Source: Jacaranda mimosifolia (lineage: Eukaryota > Streptophyta > Magnoliopsida > Lamiales > Bignoniaceae). From it: a DNA stretch of 64,000 nt. Every line of letters begins with the position of its first letter. Positions within the stretch are counted from its first letter, which is position 1. Below the pieces are notes generated by a model. That model searched no databases. It had not been told where the DNA came from and saw nothing but the letters and a program-made list of their open reading frames with translations. Below are positions 12,879-25,369 of the stretch, one piece after another. The DNA lies in NCBI GenBank assembly GCA_018894105.1, contig CM032131.1, forward strand, positions 3,250,501 to 3,314,500, in the 5' to 3' direction. Made by a program: the position numbers and the translations under genes.

Positions 12879-12892
12879 TGGTATCGGAACCA
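12879..12892 (+). other. Primer-binding site of the Copia element
   Basis: TGGTATCGGAACCA closely matches the TGGTATCAGAGCCA sequence that pairs with the 3' end of initiator methionine tRNA in plant LTR elements. Its position two bases after the LTR end fixes the LTR boundary. Confidence 0.8.
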
Positions 12893-14766
12893 ACTCTATA
12901 CCTAATTTTGGATTTGTTTGAATTGATTCATATGATGGATTGATTTAGGATGCCAAACTCTTGATTCAATTAATGGATTAAAGATTTGGAGTTATTGTGT
13001 GTGGCTTTTGATGTAATGAATTGAATTATGTCAATAAGTTCTAGATAGTGATTTAGTAATGTTGGCATGAGATTTAATACATATGTTAGATGTCGATTTG
13101 GCATGAGATGATGTTAAATTATAATTTAGCATATCATTAATTGCTTAAAAGAGTTTTAGCAGTTTTTAGAATCCAATTTGATAGGATCTTCTTGAAGAAA
13201 TTTGAAGAATATTGATTCTTTCTTAAATCTGTTAGTTGAAGCATGTTGAGGACTTTAATTTTCTATTTTTTTTAAAAAAAATATTTAAAAATCTAAAAAA
13301 ATTGTCAAAATATGGATGAAATATTGTTTTGAAGGTGTCCAAAAGTTTTGGGCTTGCAAAAATTGCACAATTTGTGCATTATGGCCCCCTAGGGTTCGGT
13401 TTTTGCCTATTTTAGTGCATTTTGTCTTGTTAAACTCTATTATTTTGTCCTATTTTGAGACATAAGCATTATGTAACTCCTCAACATAATATTGTGCATT
13501 TTTTGCTTAAAAGGTCAAGTTTAGGATACTCTTCAAGATTTTGCAAAATTATATTGCATAATTGTTATGCTAATTTTGGTAGAAATTAATTGCTTATGTG
13601 ATAAGCTATTAATTGATGGATTGAATGTTAATTCCTATTTTCATTCATTTAATTGTTGAATGTATGATGTTATGGATGAATGGGGATGAACATGAACCTT
13701 TAATTTGATTTAATTATTTTTAATGTTGATTGAATGGGGCTTGCATGCCTCTTGTTATTCACTATGTAAATGTTTTTCTTATTATTGTAATGAGTGTAGA
13801 ACACATAGGTGGTGAGGATTTTTTTCTTCTTGTAATTGCAAGGAGGCCAAGGAGTACTTGAAGGCTTGAAGACCATGTACACATGGGATGTATACATGTA
13901 ATAGATATGATCTATTAATTTACTTAATCCACCGAAATCAACCAAGTGGTACACCTATGGCTCTAAGTGCATCACTTGGTTAAGGCTTATGCTCATCCCA
14001 AGTTTTAGATGCATGCTAGGTTTATTTACTTATTTATATTTTTCTTTATTCTTAGATGTATGGTGATGCATGGTTAGGCTAGAAAATCTAAATAAGTAAA
14101 AGATAAAAATGATGAGATCTCATAAGTAAAAAAAAATCCCTCACTTAGAAAAGTCTAAGTTCAAATTAATATTAGATCAAAATGGATAAAATTAAATGAG
14201 GTTCAATAATCCATGCCTCCTACCAATAAGTGTGTGACATGAGATGCTACCACAATCATGTGTTGTCTCATGAGTCATGAAGCACAATTTTATTACAAAG
14301 CTATGATCACTATCTTAGCATGAGATGCACTTTAATATGAAATAGCTTTAACATTGTCTCATGAGTCGTGGGATGATTATAATTGAATTCATAATTAAAA
14401 AAGGATTGGTAGGTTCGACATAAACATTTAGTAATATAAATGTTGCACAAGTCATGGGTCTATATGACAAGTGAGGCAAAACATATTAAGGATTGCATAG
14501 AGATACAATTGGTAAAAGTTACTTACCTTAGGTTTATAAGTGGATATCTCATAAGTCATGGCCCTCATGGGTCCACAAGTGATACTTTGGGCCCTTAATT
14601 CTCACTAGGAAATATGATTTCTCGAATTTCTTTTGAGGGCAAGAAATTTGAAGAAATAGTGGGAGCAAAACATGTTTGGCAAACCATAATCATGTTTTTC
14701 AATATCAAAATTCATTCAAATACTTATTCTCTTCTTCGCTTTTTGTAGATTTTTGAAATCTTCAAG
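12893..14766 (+). other. Untranslated leader of the Copia element
   Basis: About 1.9 kb between primer-binding site and gag with no convincing reading frame. Open frames on the - strand at 12596-12841 and 13700-13954 are chance frames in AT-rich DNA. A string related to CACTTGGTTAAGGC may be leader structure, but nothing specific is recognised. Confidence 0.45.
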
Positions 14767-15691
14767 ATGGCTAAAAATCCACTCAATATTATTCTAGAAA
14801 CTAATAAACTCGCTGGGCCAAAGTATCACTATTAGTAAGAAACCTAAAGATTGTTCAAAACTTCGAGAAAAAGACATATGTCTTGACGCAAAATCCATCG
14901 GATACCATAGGGGATGATGTTGATCAAGAGACACATGAAGTGCTCGCAAAATAGGTTGAGGATGATCTCCAAATCCATTGTCTTATGATGGCATCTCTGT
15001 CCAATGAACTCTAGAAGTCTCATAAGAATATAAAAAATGCCTCGGACACATACTTGTACTTAAAATAGTTATATGGCGTACAAAGAAGGCATAAGAGATA
15101 CATGTTACCAAAGGAGCTTTTTAGAGCAAAGATGGTTGAAGGGTCAAATGTCCATAACCACACTCTTAAAATAATTGGGCTTATTGAAAAGCTCAAAAAT
15201 TTAGAGGTAGTCATGAACAACAACCTTTATGTGGATTTGGTCCTCCAATCTTTATTGGGTTCATTTGATAATTCGTGATGAACTTCAATATGTCCAAGCA
15301 AGAGGTTATAATCAATGAATTTGTTAATATGTTGGTGACCATTGAGGCTACTATGAAGAAACACAAGCCTTTAATGATTGCTTCCTCCTCCCAATCTAAA
15401 AGCCCAAAAGGCAAGAAGAAAGGGGGTAAAAAGAAAAAAGCTTCTTCTAAAGGGAAACAAGTGTTGAAGGCATCTGGAGGGATCAAGAAAAATAAAGAGG
15501 ATAAAAATGATGCCACTTGGTTCTATTGTGACGAACTAGGACATTGGAAGCCAAATTGCAATGAATATCTTGCAACCTTAGGAAAATGTGTGTTGTTTAT
15601 TGAAGTATATTTAACTACCAATTCTTTCTCATGGGCATTTGATACTGCATGTGATTCTCATCTTTGCAATTTGTTGCAGGGATGAAAAGAA
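14767..15691 (+). pseudogene. Copia gag and start of protease, broken
   Basis: The frame starting ATGGCTAAAAATCC gives NPLNIILETNKLAGPKY, typical of the N-terminus of TNT1-94-like Gag. After several stops the capsid part is recognisable at about 14950-15280 (MASLSNEL, ELFRAKMVEGSNVH, LYVDLVLQSLL). A lysine/glycine-rich linker and zinc knuckle follow in the open frame 15275-15685. The knuckle reads FYCDELGHWKPNC; family members have Cys three residues before the first Cys seen here, and that Cys is Trp. The protease start reads FDTACDSHLC, so the Gly after Asp-Thr has become Ala. Gag would coat the RNA and the protease would cut the polyprotein; neither can work here. Confidence 0.8.
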
Positions 15692-15722
15692 GAAAGAATC
15701 TAAGTGATAGGGATATGATCCT

Positions 15723-15807
15723 CCACTAACATTTAGTGAACTTTGGGTTGCCAACTTACTCATCCTATTTTTAGATTGGCAACCCAAAGTTCACTAAATG
15801 TTAGTGG
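15723..15807. repeat. Perfect 32-bp inverted repeat with 21-bp loop inside Copia pol
   Basis: Bases 15723-15754 and 15776-15807 are exact reverse complements. The right arm continues into coding sequence for the pre-integrase region (PICESCLK follows), so the right arm is original and the left arm is an inverted copy. The stretch that should separate protease from the pre-integrase domain is missing here. The repeat therefore marks a deletion joined with a fold-back copy. Confidence 0.9.
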
Positions 15808-18290
15808 ACTAGAGGACTTACCTATTTGTGAGTCTTGTTTGAAGGAAAAAATGACCAAGGCTCTATTTGTTGGACAAACGGAGTGAACCACTAGTCCTTT
15901 AGATTGGATCCATATGGACGTGTTTGGACCACTAAGAGTTAGTGTAAGAGGAGATTATTATTGCTTAATTATCTTTACCGATGATCATAGTCGTTTTGGA
16001 CATACATATCTTATGAAGACAAGTCCAAAGCCTTTGAAAGGTTCAAAGGCTATAGGAATAAAGTAGAAAAGCAATTAGGACTTAGTATTAAGGCTTTTTG
16101 ATTGGATTGGGGAGAAGAATACTTGGATTATCTTAAAGAGAATGAGATTCTCTCACAATAGACTCTACCCGACACACGTCAACATAATGAAGTAGCTAAA
16201 AGGAAAAATTGTACCTCATTAGACATGGTACGATCCATGATGAGTTTTACCAGTATCCCTATCTGCTTTTGAGGATTTGACCTAGATACCGCAACGAGGC
16301 TACCATATGTAGTGTCATCAAAGTTGGTGCCAAAGATCCCACATGAGATGTGGTATGGCAAAGTACCTTTTTACTCTCATTTGAGAGTTTGGGGTCTCCC
16401 ACGTATGTCAAGAGACTAGTAGGAAACAAATTGGATGTAAAATTCACCTTGTGCAAATTTGTGAAATCCCCAAAAAAGTCTTTGGGTTATTATTTCTATG
16501 ATCCCTCCGATTAAAAGGTGTTAGTTACGAGGAATGCCATTTTTTTGGAAAAGAAATTTCTATTAGATAGAAAAGACATTATCATTGAACTTGATGAAGT
16601 TGAAAATGATCAACTTATCCTATAAGTGAGAAATAAAAGAGCATCTCAAGCTTAATATACAACTTTCCAAAAAGTTGGACCGGATCAAAAAGTAACCCAA
16701 AATGTTCGGATTCTTTCATGAGACGGGCTAAACATATAGTGATCGAAGGACATATGAGAAAGCCATGTTGGACATGGATTCAAGTCATTGGCTTGAGTCC
16801 ATGAAATTTGAAATGGACTCTATGTACTCCAACAAAGTATGGACTTTGGTAGATCCACATGAGGGTATAGTATCTATTGGTTGCATATGGATCTACAACC
16901 ACAACTTGGAGTTGATGGAGAGGTTTCTACCTTTAAGGCTAAATTTATGGCAAAAGGTTATACTCAAAGACTCTGTATTTATTTTGAGAAAACCTTTTCA
17001 CCAATCGCAATGCCTCGGTCCATTTAGATTATGCTTGCCGTAGCTGCTTACTACGACTATAAAATTTAGCAAATAGATATAAAGACTGTCTTTCTCAATA
17101 GAAACATTGATAAGGAAATTTATATGCAGCAACTAGAAGGCTTTATATCCAAAGGGAGTGAGCAAAAGATTTACAAACTCCAAAGGTCCATTTATGGACT
17201 CAAGTAATCATCCCGAAGTTAGAACACACATTTTGATGAGATAGTCAAATCATTTGGCTTGATAAAAAATGTTTATGAATCTTGTGTATCAAAAGGGCTA
17301 GTAGGAGTTTGATACAACTTATTATGCTTTACGTCAATGACATCCTTCTCATTAGGAATGAGAGAGAGATGTTAGAATGCACTAAAGTATGGTTATCTTC
17401 ATAATTTTCTATAAAAGATTTGGGAGAAGCGTCCTATGTATTGCAAATACATATCTATAGAGATAGATCAAAGAGGATATTGGGGCTCTCCCAATCTTTG
17501 TACGTGAATAAGATACTAAAGAGGTTTAATATGGAAGAATCCAAAAGGGGGTACCTTCATAAAGGACATGGATTTCGTCTATCTAAGTGTATGGCCCCTC
17601 AGACAGATGATGAAAGAAACAGATATGCCACATATCTTATGCATCCACCATTGAAAGCATATTGTATGCTATGCTATATATGAGATTAGATATAGCACAT
17701 GCTCTATATGTTACAAGTTGCTACTAATCCAATTCCGATGAGAGTCACTAGAAAGCTATAAAACAATCCTCAAGTACTTGAGAAAAACTAAGAATTTATT
17801 TTTGATATACAGTAATGGAGAATTAAAACTCGAAGGATTTTTGGATTCTAGTTTCCAATATGATGAAGATGACCTAATCTACCTCTGGATTTATTTTTTG
17901 TCTCAATAACAGAGCAGTAAGTTGGAAGAGTTCCAAGCAAGAAACTATGGCCAATTCTACCATTGAGGCGGAATATATTGTGGCATCGGACATTGCAAAA
18001 GAAGGTGTTTGGATGAAAAAGTTCATCTAAGAGTTAAATGTAGTGCCTTAGCATTGAGGAACTAGTAGTTGTATTTTGTGGCAATAATGGAGCCATTACT
18101 CAAGCAAAAGAGCTAAGATCTCATCAGCAATCTAAGCACATACCAAGGCATTATCATTTGATACATGAGATCATTGATAGAAACGACATTCAAGTGGAGA
18201 GAGTTGCCTCAAAAACAAATATAGCAGATCCACTGACTAAACCTCTAACGCTAAAGGCTTTTAAAGGCATCTTGAGAAGATGGGCTTAAA
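15808..18290 (+). pseudogene. Copia pol: integrase, reverse transcriptase, RNase H, broken
   Basis: Domains in order: pre-integrase and integrase zinc/core pieces at about 15820-16130 (CESCLK, LDLIHMDVFGP, DYYCLIIFTDDHSRF); later integrase pieces to about 16520; reverse transcriptase about 16745-17700, with the core reading LYVNDILLI at about 17330 where the family has YVDD; and RNase H about 17800-18260 ([25 protein letters not shown]). Replacement of the first catalytic Asp by Asn would abolish polymerase activity. There are many frameshifts and stops. Open frames at 15275, 16765 and 17420 are fragments of this one gene. Confidence 0.85.
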
Positions 18291-18299
18291 GGTTATAGG

Positions 18300-18906
18300 G
18301 TTTTAGGATCTCCTCTAAATAAGTTTTGACAATGACCAATCAAATATCTTTTCTTCTTTTTTAATTCTCTTTAACATGGCAAGTTACCATTTAGAATTGT
18401 TTCCTTGTTTATACCAAAGTGTGGCAGGAACAATATAGCAAGTGACTATTGGAATCAAAGAAGAAGGAAAGATTAGCTATCAATTTGAAAAGGAAAATAG
18501 CAGATTACAAGCTTGGCTATAAGAGGAAATTCTGTTGAGCAACCTATTTAAATGAGAAACATATTAGGAGTTAAACACAACTCATAATAGACTCCGTAAG
18601 CCTTTAGTAACTTGGAAATAGTTGAGTGAGTGTTTGTGTATTGTTGTTCATCAGTTAGTGTTCTTGCAATACAAGTTGTAGCCCTTTAGTACTTTGTAAC
18701 TTGTATATGTTTTATTCTTTCTTTTAAAAGTGTAGGTTAATAATCCTAAGTGCTATCACTTAGATAGTGGACTAAGCTTGTTGAACCACTATAAATTTCT
18801 GAGTCTATTTACTCTTCTCTCAAGGTCATTTGACTGTTTTGATGTTCCAGTTTATAACATATCATAACCTTTTTTATTATGCATATTGAACTCCTTAAAC
18901 TTTCAA
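18300..18906 (+). repeat. Probable LTR of a second Copia element (partial)
   Basis: The sequence before the primer-binding site at 18907 has an LTR-like make-up, with a TATA-like TATTTAAAT near 18546 and a CTT-rich leader. No clear TG start is visible and no second copy lies in the window, so the left edge is set where Copia pol similarity stops. Confidence 0.45.
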
Positions 18907-18921
18907 TTGGCATTGGAGCCA
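18907..18921 (+). other. Primer-binding site of the second Copia element
   Basis: TTGGCATTGGAGCCA matches the common TTGGTATCAGAGCCA site at most positions and lies 16 bases before the gag start codon. Its position just ahead of a recognisable gag supports the call. Confidence 0.65.
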
Positions 18922-18936
18922 CGTACCTTTTTTAAA

Positions 18937-19538
18937 ATGGTCGCTTCCAATTTTGATATGTATACAGAAGGCCAATCTCATACTCGTTCACCCCTGTTTG
19001 ACAGACCTAATTATTCCACATGGAAAAATAGTATTCAAGAATATTTCATAGCTCTAGACTATGATCTCTGGAACATTGTTATTGATGGGCCTCTCATTCC
19101 AACTAACTCAGACATGTCACTAAAGGGTAGATTGGAACCTACTATAAAAGATAAGAAAATTCTTTCAATCAATTCCAGAGCAAAGAATATTCTATCTTGT
19201 GCCCCTATTAAAGAGGAATACAACCATGTCGGCACTTGCTCTTTAGCAAAAGAGATGTGGGACGTACTGCAAATCACCCATGAAGGAACCTGTCAGATAA
19301 GATTAGAAAGAATTGCTCTTTTTACTCGTTAATTTGAAATGTTTTCAATGAAAATAGGTGAATCAGTAAGTTAAATGTATGCATGATTTATGAAAATTGT
19401 AAATCCAATGTTTGCCCTAGGAAAAGTCATATCAGAAAGTGAGCAAGTTAGAAAAATATTGTGCTCCCTACCCAAAGAGTAGAATCCAAAAGTTACATCC
19501 ATCCATGAGGCAAAGAACTTAGAAAAGATGACCATGGG
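18937..19538 (+). pseudogene. Copia gag (UBN2-type) fragment, truncated by a Gypsy LTR
   Basis: From ATG at 18937 the frame encodes LFDRPNYSTWKNSIQEYF and later AKEMWDVLQITHEGT, the signature of the gag_2/UBN2 capsid family of plant Copia elements. The first stop is at about 19330. The frame then continues recognisably (EMFSMKIGESVS, LCSLPKE, IHEAKNLEKMTM) to 19538, where the LTR of a - strand Gypsy element begins mid-domain. The zinc knuckle and all of pol are absent from the window. The frame is unusually long for this region, so this copy is younger or less decayed than its neighbours. Confidence 0.8.
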
Positions 19539-22393
19539 TGTAATGCCCTGACCGAGAGGTGCCTGCTCCCATATGAGGCGCTACCCATTCTATACACAAG
19601 TCTTCTGAATAACAGAATATATATTTCTGTAAAAATCTAAAGTATTTCATTCCTATAATAAACCTCCAATAAAGGTACAACTATAAATCGAAATACCATG
19701 AATTACTTAACACTTCTATCACTCTCATTACCTTATGTGTCACCTGGGTTAGTCTATCCTCATCATTTATTCTTATATAGGGTACAAAATGAAAAGAAAC
19801 AGTACAAACAAGATAAGTCCGAATGACATGATGAGATAGTTTAGCAATAACAACAGAGTAACCATTTCTCAAATATTATATATGAAATAATTAAAAGCAT
19901 TAAATTTTCTAGCAGTTGTGAGAGAAGGTTTTAGTCAAAATTTTAGGTGATCCATCTCACCATTGCCCTATACCAGTGATGAGACTTCACAAATATCTGT
20001 GTTTCAGGACATAAACATCAAACTGAGAAATTAACCAATTACAATTTAACAAACATTTTCAAGTAAAAGTTGTTGGTGGTTCTCTTACCTTGTCAGTCTA
20101 CTTTTGAAAACATGGAAATTCTTATTCCTCCAATTTTTGAGTGATCGGCTTGGACAAACATATAGACGGTAGGCATGGCTAGTAGCATGCCTTACCATTT
20201 CGTAGACAACTACCTCTAGTTGGATTGGATACTAGGTTAGATGTACATCGCGCGTATGGGTATCAGTCGAAAGATTTGTTGCCACGGATCATTCCGTCCA
20301 ACCATTTTTCGTAATTGATCCCAAGGCCCACCCCCAAGGGTATTTATCATATTCATATTTATCATATAGCATATCCAGCAGCATTTCAGATAACATATCA
20401 AGTCTCCATGTTAAAAGACAAACTAATTCAGCACTAAGCTGGTTTTCAGAAAGATATGGAGATAAAAGAACGTATATTTCAAAATCACTTTTCAATTTTC
20501 TCAACACAATTGCCAATTTCAGATAAAGCAATATCAATTAACATCAACAGAAACACTCAGTTTAACAGGGTGATGTGGAGTACTATTTTCAACATATAGA
20601 TTGAAAGGAATCAAGTGATCAGGATATATAATAAATATATAGGTTCTTTTCCCAGCAAAGAAATCTTATACTAGTGAGTATAAACCCACCTGAAAATTGT
20701 AGAGGAATTCCTAGTCGAGTGGTCACTTAGGTCCTGGCTTCCTAATCAACCGAGAACTGTCATAAGATAACCCGAGTGATCATTCTATCAACTCTCTAAT
20801 TCTTAAATATAAATACAATTAATATCTTTATCAAACTTAAGGTTATCCTCACGCTCGAGTTCAATCATATCTTATCTCAGAGAGCCTTAATCTTCCAATT
20901 ACATGATACTTCATTGTTACCAGACTTTACTTACTCGAGCCCAATCATTCCCACTTATCGTCTTAATATTTTAACCATCTTAATAGCTCTGTGTACTCGA
21001 GCCAACTTAATTCTCAAACTACTCCCAACAAACTCTATTTGTGACTTTACTTATTTTACAATACACGATGAGGGTCCCGGTTCCTAAATCAGTTGGGTTT
21101 TATGAGTTTATCAATTCCAAGTCTGATGATTCATTTTTGTTCTAACATTTATATAACTTAATCTTTAGATTAAGCTCAACTATATTTTGTTTACAACATG
21201 CTATATCATCGAGTCTAAGAGTATAATTTTAAATTAATCTTTCTTAATTTATTAAACTTATAATTATAACCAATTTTGTTTGACATTTACAAATCAATCA
21301 TCATCTCGATTGAAATTACATTTCAATAATCCTAATTTTAATTAACATTGAATTGGAAGCATAAAGATCAATCGAATTTAATATTTAATATGAAATTGAC
21401 CCAAATTGGATCGAATTGAGATCCAATTTCAAGCCGAAACTAATCCAGACTCGTCTGGATTTTCAAACAATGTTGACTGCCAAAAATCCGTCGCCATGCG
21501 CCGCCATCGGAGATGGAAGCCACCACTACCACCAAGTGCACCGCGTCGTCAGGAGCAAAACACCCCCAAATAATTTTAGCAAACTCCACCATTTAGGCTG
21601 ATAATTGGCCGTTCAAATAGGCGGCTTTGCCTTAACACCAATGTGGCTCCACCATCCCAATTCCTCCATCGCCGCTAGTCAAAACCCTAAATTGACACCA
21701 CTGTTGGCTTGCCCATAAGATTCCGACTAGAAACCCCCTAAGTCCCAACTCGTTCCGCTGCCGGAAATGGGCAAACTGCCACCTTCGCCGCTTGTCTACC
21801 ATCGCCCACCATTTCCTGGCAATTCCTTCAGCGTTTTTAGATGTTCCTAGCATGGTTTTATTTCTCTTAGCTAGAGAAAGCTTTCTACGATTTTGTTTTT
21901 GAGTTTTGAAGTCATTTTTCGGCAATTTGCCACTGGGGTAGGTGTGGGGTTGATTTTTAGAATCAAACAAACTTTTGTCCTCCATTCTATATATATATAT
22001 ATAAGTATTTTTCAACTTATTCAATTCAGCCCCAAAACTTTCTAACCGCCTTGATTTGCCCTTGAACTTTTAAACCGCCTTCACCTTGGTCCCCAAACTT
22101 CTATTGAGTCGTCCAACTTTTATTTCTTACACATTGACCCAAAACATTTCCATTTTTGGGTAATTGGATCCAAACTTAATCATTCTGAAGTCCTTAGATT
22201 TTTAATTCACTTACATTGACCCCTAAACTTTATAATTTTGTATAATCAAGTCCTTCTCTTATTTACAATTCAAACCCTCGATAATAAAGATTTAATTCTA
22301 GATTGTAACTAAATCAAACCCAAAGTTGAGCTAGCCAAACTTATCGATTTCATATTTTCTTATTTTTCACGATTTTAAAATTTAGGTGTTACA
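19539..22393 (-). repeat. Gypsy 3' LTR (reverse orientation)
   Basis: On the + strand it starts TGTAATGCCCTGACC and ends GGTGTTACA, that is TGTAACACC...GGGCATTACA when read on the coding strand. The adjacent purine tract marks it as the 3' LTR. Stretches at 19539-19640, 20120-20340 and 21480-22000 align with the solo LTR at 40819-43193 in opposite orientation. A - strand open frame at 21632-22024 has a counterpart in the solo LTR (41121-41363), but this reflects LTR homology, not a proven protein. Confidence 0.8.
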
Positions 22394-22408
22394 ATTCTCC
22401 CCCTCTTA
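22394..22408 (-). other. Polypurine tract of the Gypsy element
   Basis: On the - strand the bases next to the LTR read AAGAGGGGGAGAAT, a typical plus-strand primer for LTR retrotransposons. It sets the boundary between internal region and 3' LTR. Confidence 0.8.
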
Positions 22409-25369
22409 AGGGAATCTGGTCCCTAGATTCCTTTCTGACATATGAAAGATCTTGTCGTTTTGGTGCTTACCATCTTACTATTTCCAAGGATAATTTTATT
22501 ATGGTTTCCTATCTCATTTAATTCAATGGCTCTACTGTTCCTTTTCCCAAAATTCTTTTCATTAAGAATCACGGTTGTAGGTTCCATATCTCGTCAGGTG
22601 TTTAAGGTTGTCTTACATATCACATGTCCAACAAGATTATTTGTTTCTATGTCTCAAGTCTTTCCAAGGTATGTGAGATCATTTCCTCATGGCCTCATTC
22701 ATTTTAGGGCATAGGCATCTCTGATATTCTCTTAAGTTTCCCAAAGAAGGGTAACTAGTATCAAAATTAGTCTGTCTCTTTAATTCTCAAAATTCTCTAT
22801 ATGTCTCAATTCATTTAAAGATTAGTCCTATTTCAATTGTTTCAATCGGCAGATCCATGACCTTAGGGAAATCATATTTGACATGAATTGTCAAAGCCTA
22901 AGAAACTTTTATTTCTAACATATTCTTCAGTTTACTATGGCCCTGACCTTGGTATGATCAATTTCTATTTCCTCTCAAGAAGTCATGTGCTTTGTAATAC
23001 CTCAACTCCAAATAGAGCTTCACATTTGCAAATTAGGTATACAGTTCTATTCATCCCGTTCTTCTGATTCATATGCTTATGCTTAGATAGCATGCTATAA
23101 TCCATATTTTTCCAAGAATTTCCTTAGTCCTCAAGAGTAATGTTATTTTAGTGAAGCAATCCAAAGTAACAAGTTATACATTCTTAAAGGGGATGATTCT
23201 ACTTTCAAGATTTAAGTTCTCTTAGGGTACTTATGATCCATTTCCCGAAATCTAATTTTTTTAGTGAGAACATAGATGGATAGAATAATTCTGTACATTC
23301 CACAAGAGGGATAACAACTACCGCAAGCTAATTTTCTTCTTCATCTCATAGGATATCTTTTCACCTTTCTTCTATGTAGTAAGATTGCCAATTTTTTCTA
23401 TTTAAGTAAGTCAACATACCTATCACCTGATAAAAATCTCAAATAAACCTATGATATTGACAGGCAGAATCTAAAGGACTTTATATTTCTAACATATCTC
23501 CTATCCATTTTAATCCCATAAAATCTTGGTTTTAGCCGGGTCACTATACTATTTCTCATAAAATCACACACCTTTGCAAGTACCTTTTCATCTAATTAAT
23601 ATTCAATTCATTAGCTTGGCACCTAATTTGTATTCCAACAAATATTCACATCACCAAGCGGGTTTATAGTATGAATCTTTTAATGAGTCTGGGTATATCA
23701 GGTGTCCTTAACAGAATCATCAAAAACTGATTCAACAAATCAAAACATCCTATATGACATGTCAGTAATTATTATAGGAGCATTGATTACCCTAAATGGC
23801 ATCTTTTCAACATATGATACCCATATCATGATGTAGGAGGTAATTTTCAGTATATCTTTTTCTTGAACTTCCAACTATAGGTATCCTTGACTTGGCTCAA
23901 CCTTAAATAGACTATAGGCCTTTAATAGTGAGCTGAGTAGTTTACATGAGCAAGATGTTTCATGTTGACACTTAACCCAAGTCGGCATCAATAATTTCAT
24001 GGTCCTTTCTTGATACTCAGAGGATTCATTTACCTTTTTAATGAAGGTTGTTATGTTCTAATTACCAGTCCATTTGTAACCTTTTGTGAATGGATTCCAA
24101 ATACCCGTGGCGTTCTCAATAGGGTCTTTTATGATACTTTTAGAATTACTAATTCTAGTTATATTTATCACAAATCCACAAAGGTATCATTTGACCACAA
24201 CCAAAATCCTATCCGACATTGTCTTACTTTATAATCTATTCATTAGATTGATGTGAGGGAGTTAGCGTCGCTGTCTATCTTTTCTTGGGTGTCTCTGCTT
24301 ATGGCGTTTGCATTGTGGTATTTGAACAGGCCTAGTCGATTAATTGGCAATTGTCCGCTGTAACGTATCATTCTATGTTTACGTCTTTTGGCGCATCAAG
24401 ATTCAAAACTTTTGAAATTGATCCTGGAGTAAAGAAGTCTCTTTCGTTCAACCTAATACATTCCTACATAGTGCTAAAATTGCTATGTTGTTATAGAGCA
24501 TAATGTACTTGAATATGTAATTAGGTTTTCTCGAATTCAAATCTATGTATACAATTTCGTTGGTACTCGAGGTATTGACAATATATATATATGTTTAGCT
24601 AGTTCTTTAGAGTATTGGGATTTTCTTTGTTAAACGTATCAATTGTTAAATGAACATGAGAGTTACTATTTCATTTATGAAACTACGAGATACTAAAATA
24701 GGGTGCAAGACTTTGTGGAGCTTAGTTATTATGTCCATTTGCAGTTATACTCGAGCCTTACCTGTAATTCTATCACTGTGTATATACAAATCTCATTCTT
24801 AAAGGTATTAAGGTTTTTAATCAAAGTTGAAAGTGTTTCGTCTTTCTTCTTGGATTAAGAAGGTGTTTCCTCAAAGCTTTATATCCTATGGGTAGTTATA
24901 CATCTTTTCTATCCCTTATTATCCTATAGCCATTTTGATTAACTCTCTTATAATTATTACTCAAGTTTCCCAAGTAGTCATACCATTCAAGTTACGACCA
25001 TACGTACAAGTCAAATACTATTAATCTCGACTGTCATCCCCAGTATCGAATTCAGCTCTATTTAAAACAACCATTTCCTCAACAAGTTAAGTTTCCCAAG
25101 CATATATGCATGATGCACCTGCATATTCCTAAACGTTTTCCTCCAAATCCTTCTTCGTTGATTTCTACATCCTAATCTAATATTCCCCTTCAAGACTCCA
25201 CTACTAACTCTAGATGTATTTTTGCATTCTTCAACAAATGTTATCCTTTTCTCATGAGGTCATAACGTTTTCTTTACAACTTTGTCCTTATAGGTAATTT
25301 TCTTTCGTTTTGTTAGCTGCTATCTTGTAAGCTTTCTTACTATTTATAAAGGGATTCCCCAAATATTTA
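22409..25369 (-). pseudogene. Gypsy pol remnant with reverse-transcriptase pieces
   Basis: The - strand at 23770-23920 encodes AYSLFKVEPSQGY, then MPFRVINAPIIITD, which corresponds to the FSKIDLRSGY and [14 protein letters not shown] segments of Gypsy reverse transcriptase. About 22880-22960 resembles the VEAIVNW segment after the polymerase. Only about 500 bases remain between that point and the polypurine tract, too few for RNase H, integrase and chromodomain, so those have been largely deleted. Stops occur every few dozen bases. The stretch 24240-25369 has no recognised domain. Open frames at 22442 and 24010 on the + strand are not genes. Confidence 0.6.

Larger units (their letters stand above)
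10478..18300 (+). mobile_element. Copia LTR retrotransposon, + strand, 3' LTR missing
   Basis: The order 5' LTR, primer-binding site, gag, protease, integrase, reverse transcriptase, RNase H is that of Ty1/copia elements. The gag and RNase H wording ([33 protein letters not shown]) matches the plant TNT1-94-like group. All coding parts are interrupted by stops and frameshifts. The last recognisable base of pol is about 18290, after which an unrelated LTR-like sequence follows, so the 3' LTR was lost or displaced. A 32-bp perfect inverted repeat marks an internal deletion at 15723-15807. Confidence 0.85.
19539..25369 (-). mobile_element. Gypsy LTR retrotransposon, - strand, 5' part missing
   Basis: A 2.86-kb LTR at 19539-22393 is followed, reading leftward-coded DNA, by a polypurine tract and a decayed pol. 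The LTR belongs to the same family as the solo LTR at 40819-43193. The other LTR and gag are not seen; similarity stops around 25369, where an unrelated LTR tip begins. Confidence 0.7.

Noticed and set aside
21632..22024. 130-codon - strand frame with a relative in the solo LTR (41121-41363)
   Set aside because: Both lie at the same place in LTRs of one family; likeness is at DNA level, and frames shift between them, so a conserved protein is not supported.
24300..24420. - strand stretch reading KYHNANAISRD, first taken for the end of Gypsy RNase H
   Set aside because: It lies upstream of the reverse transcriptase in coding direction, so the order would be wrong; the match is too short.
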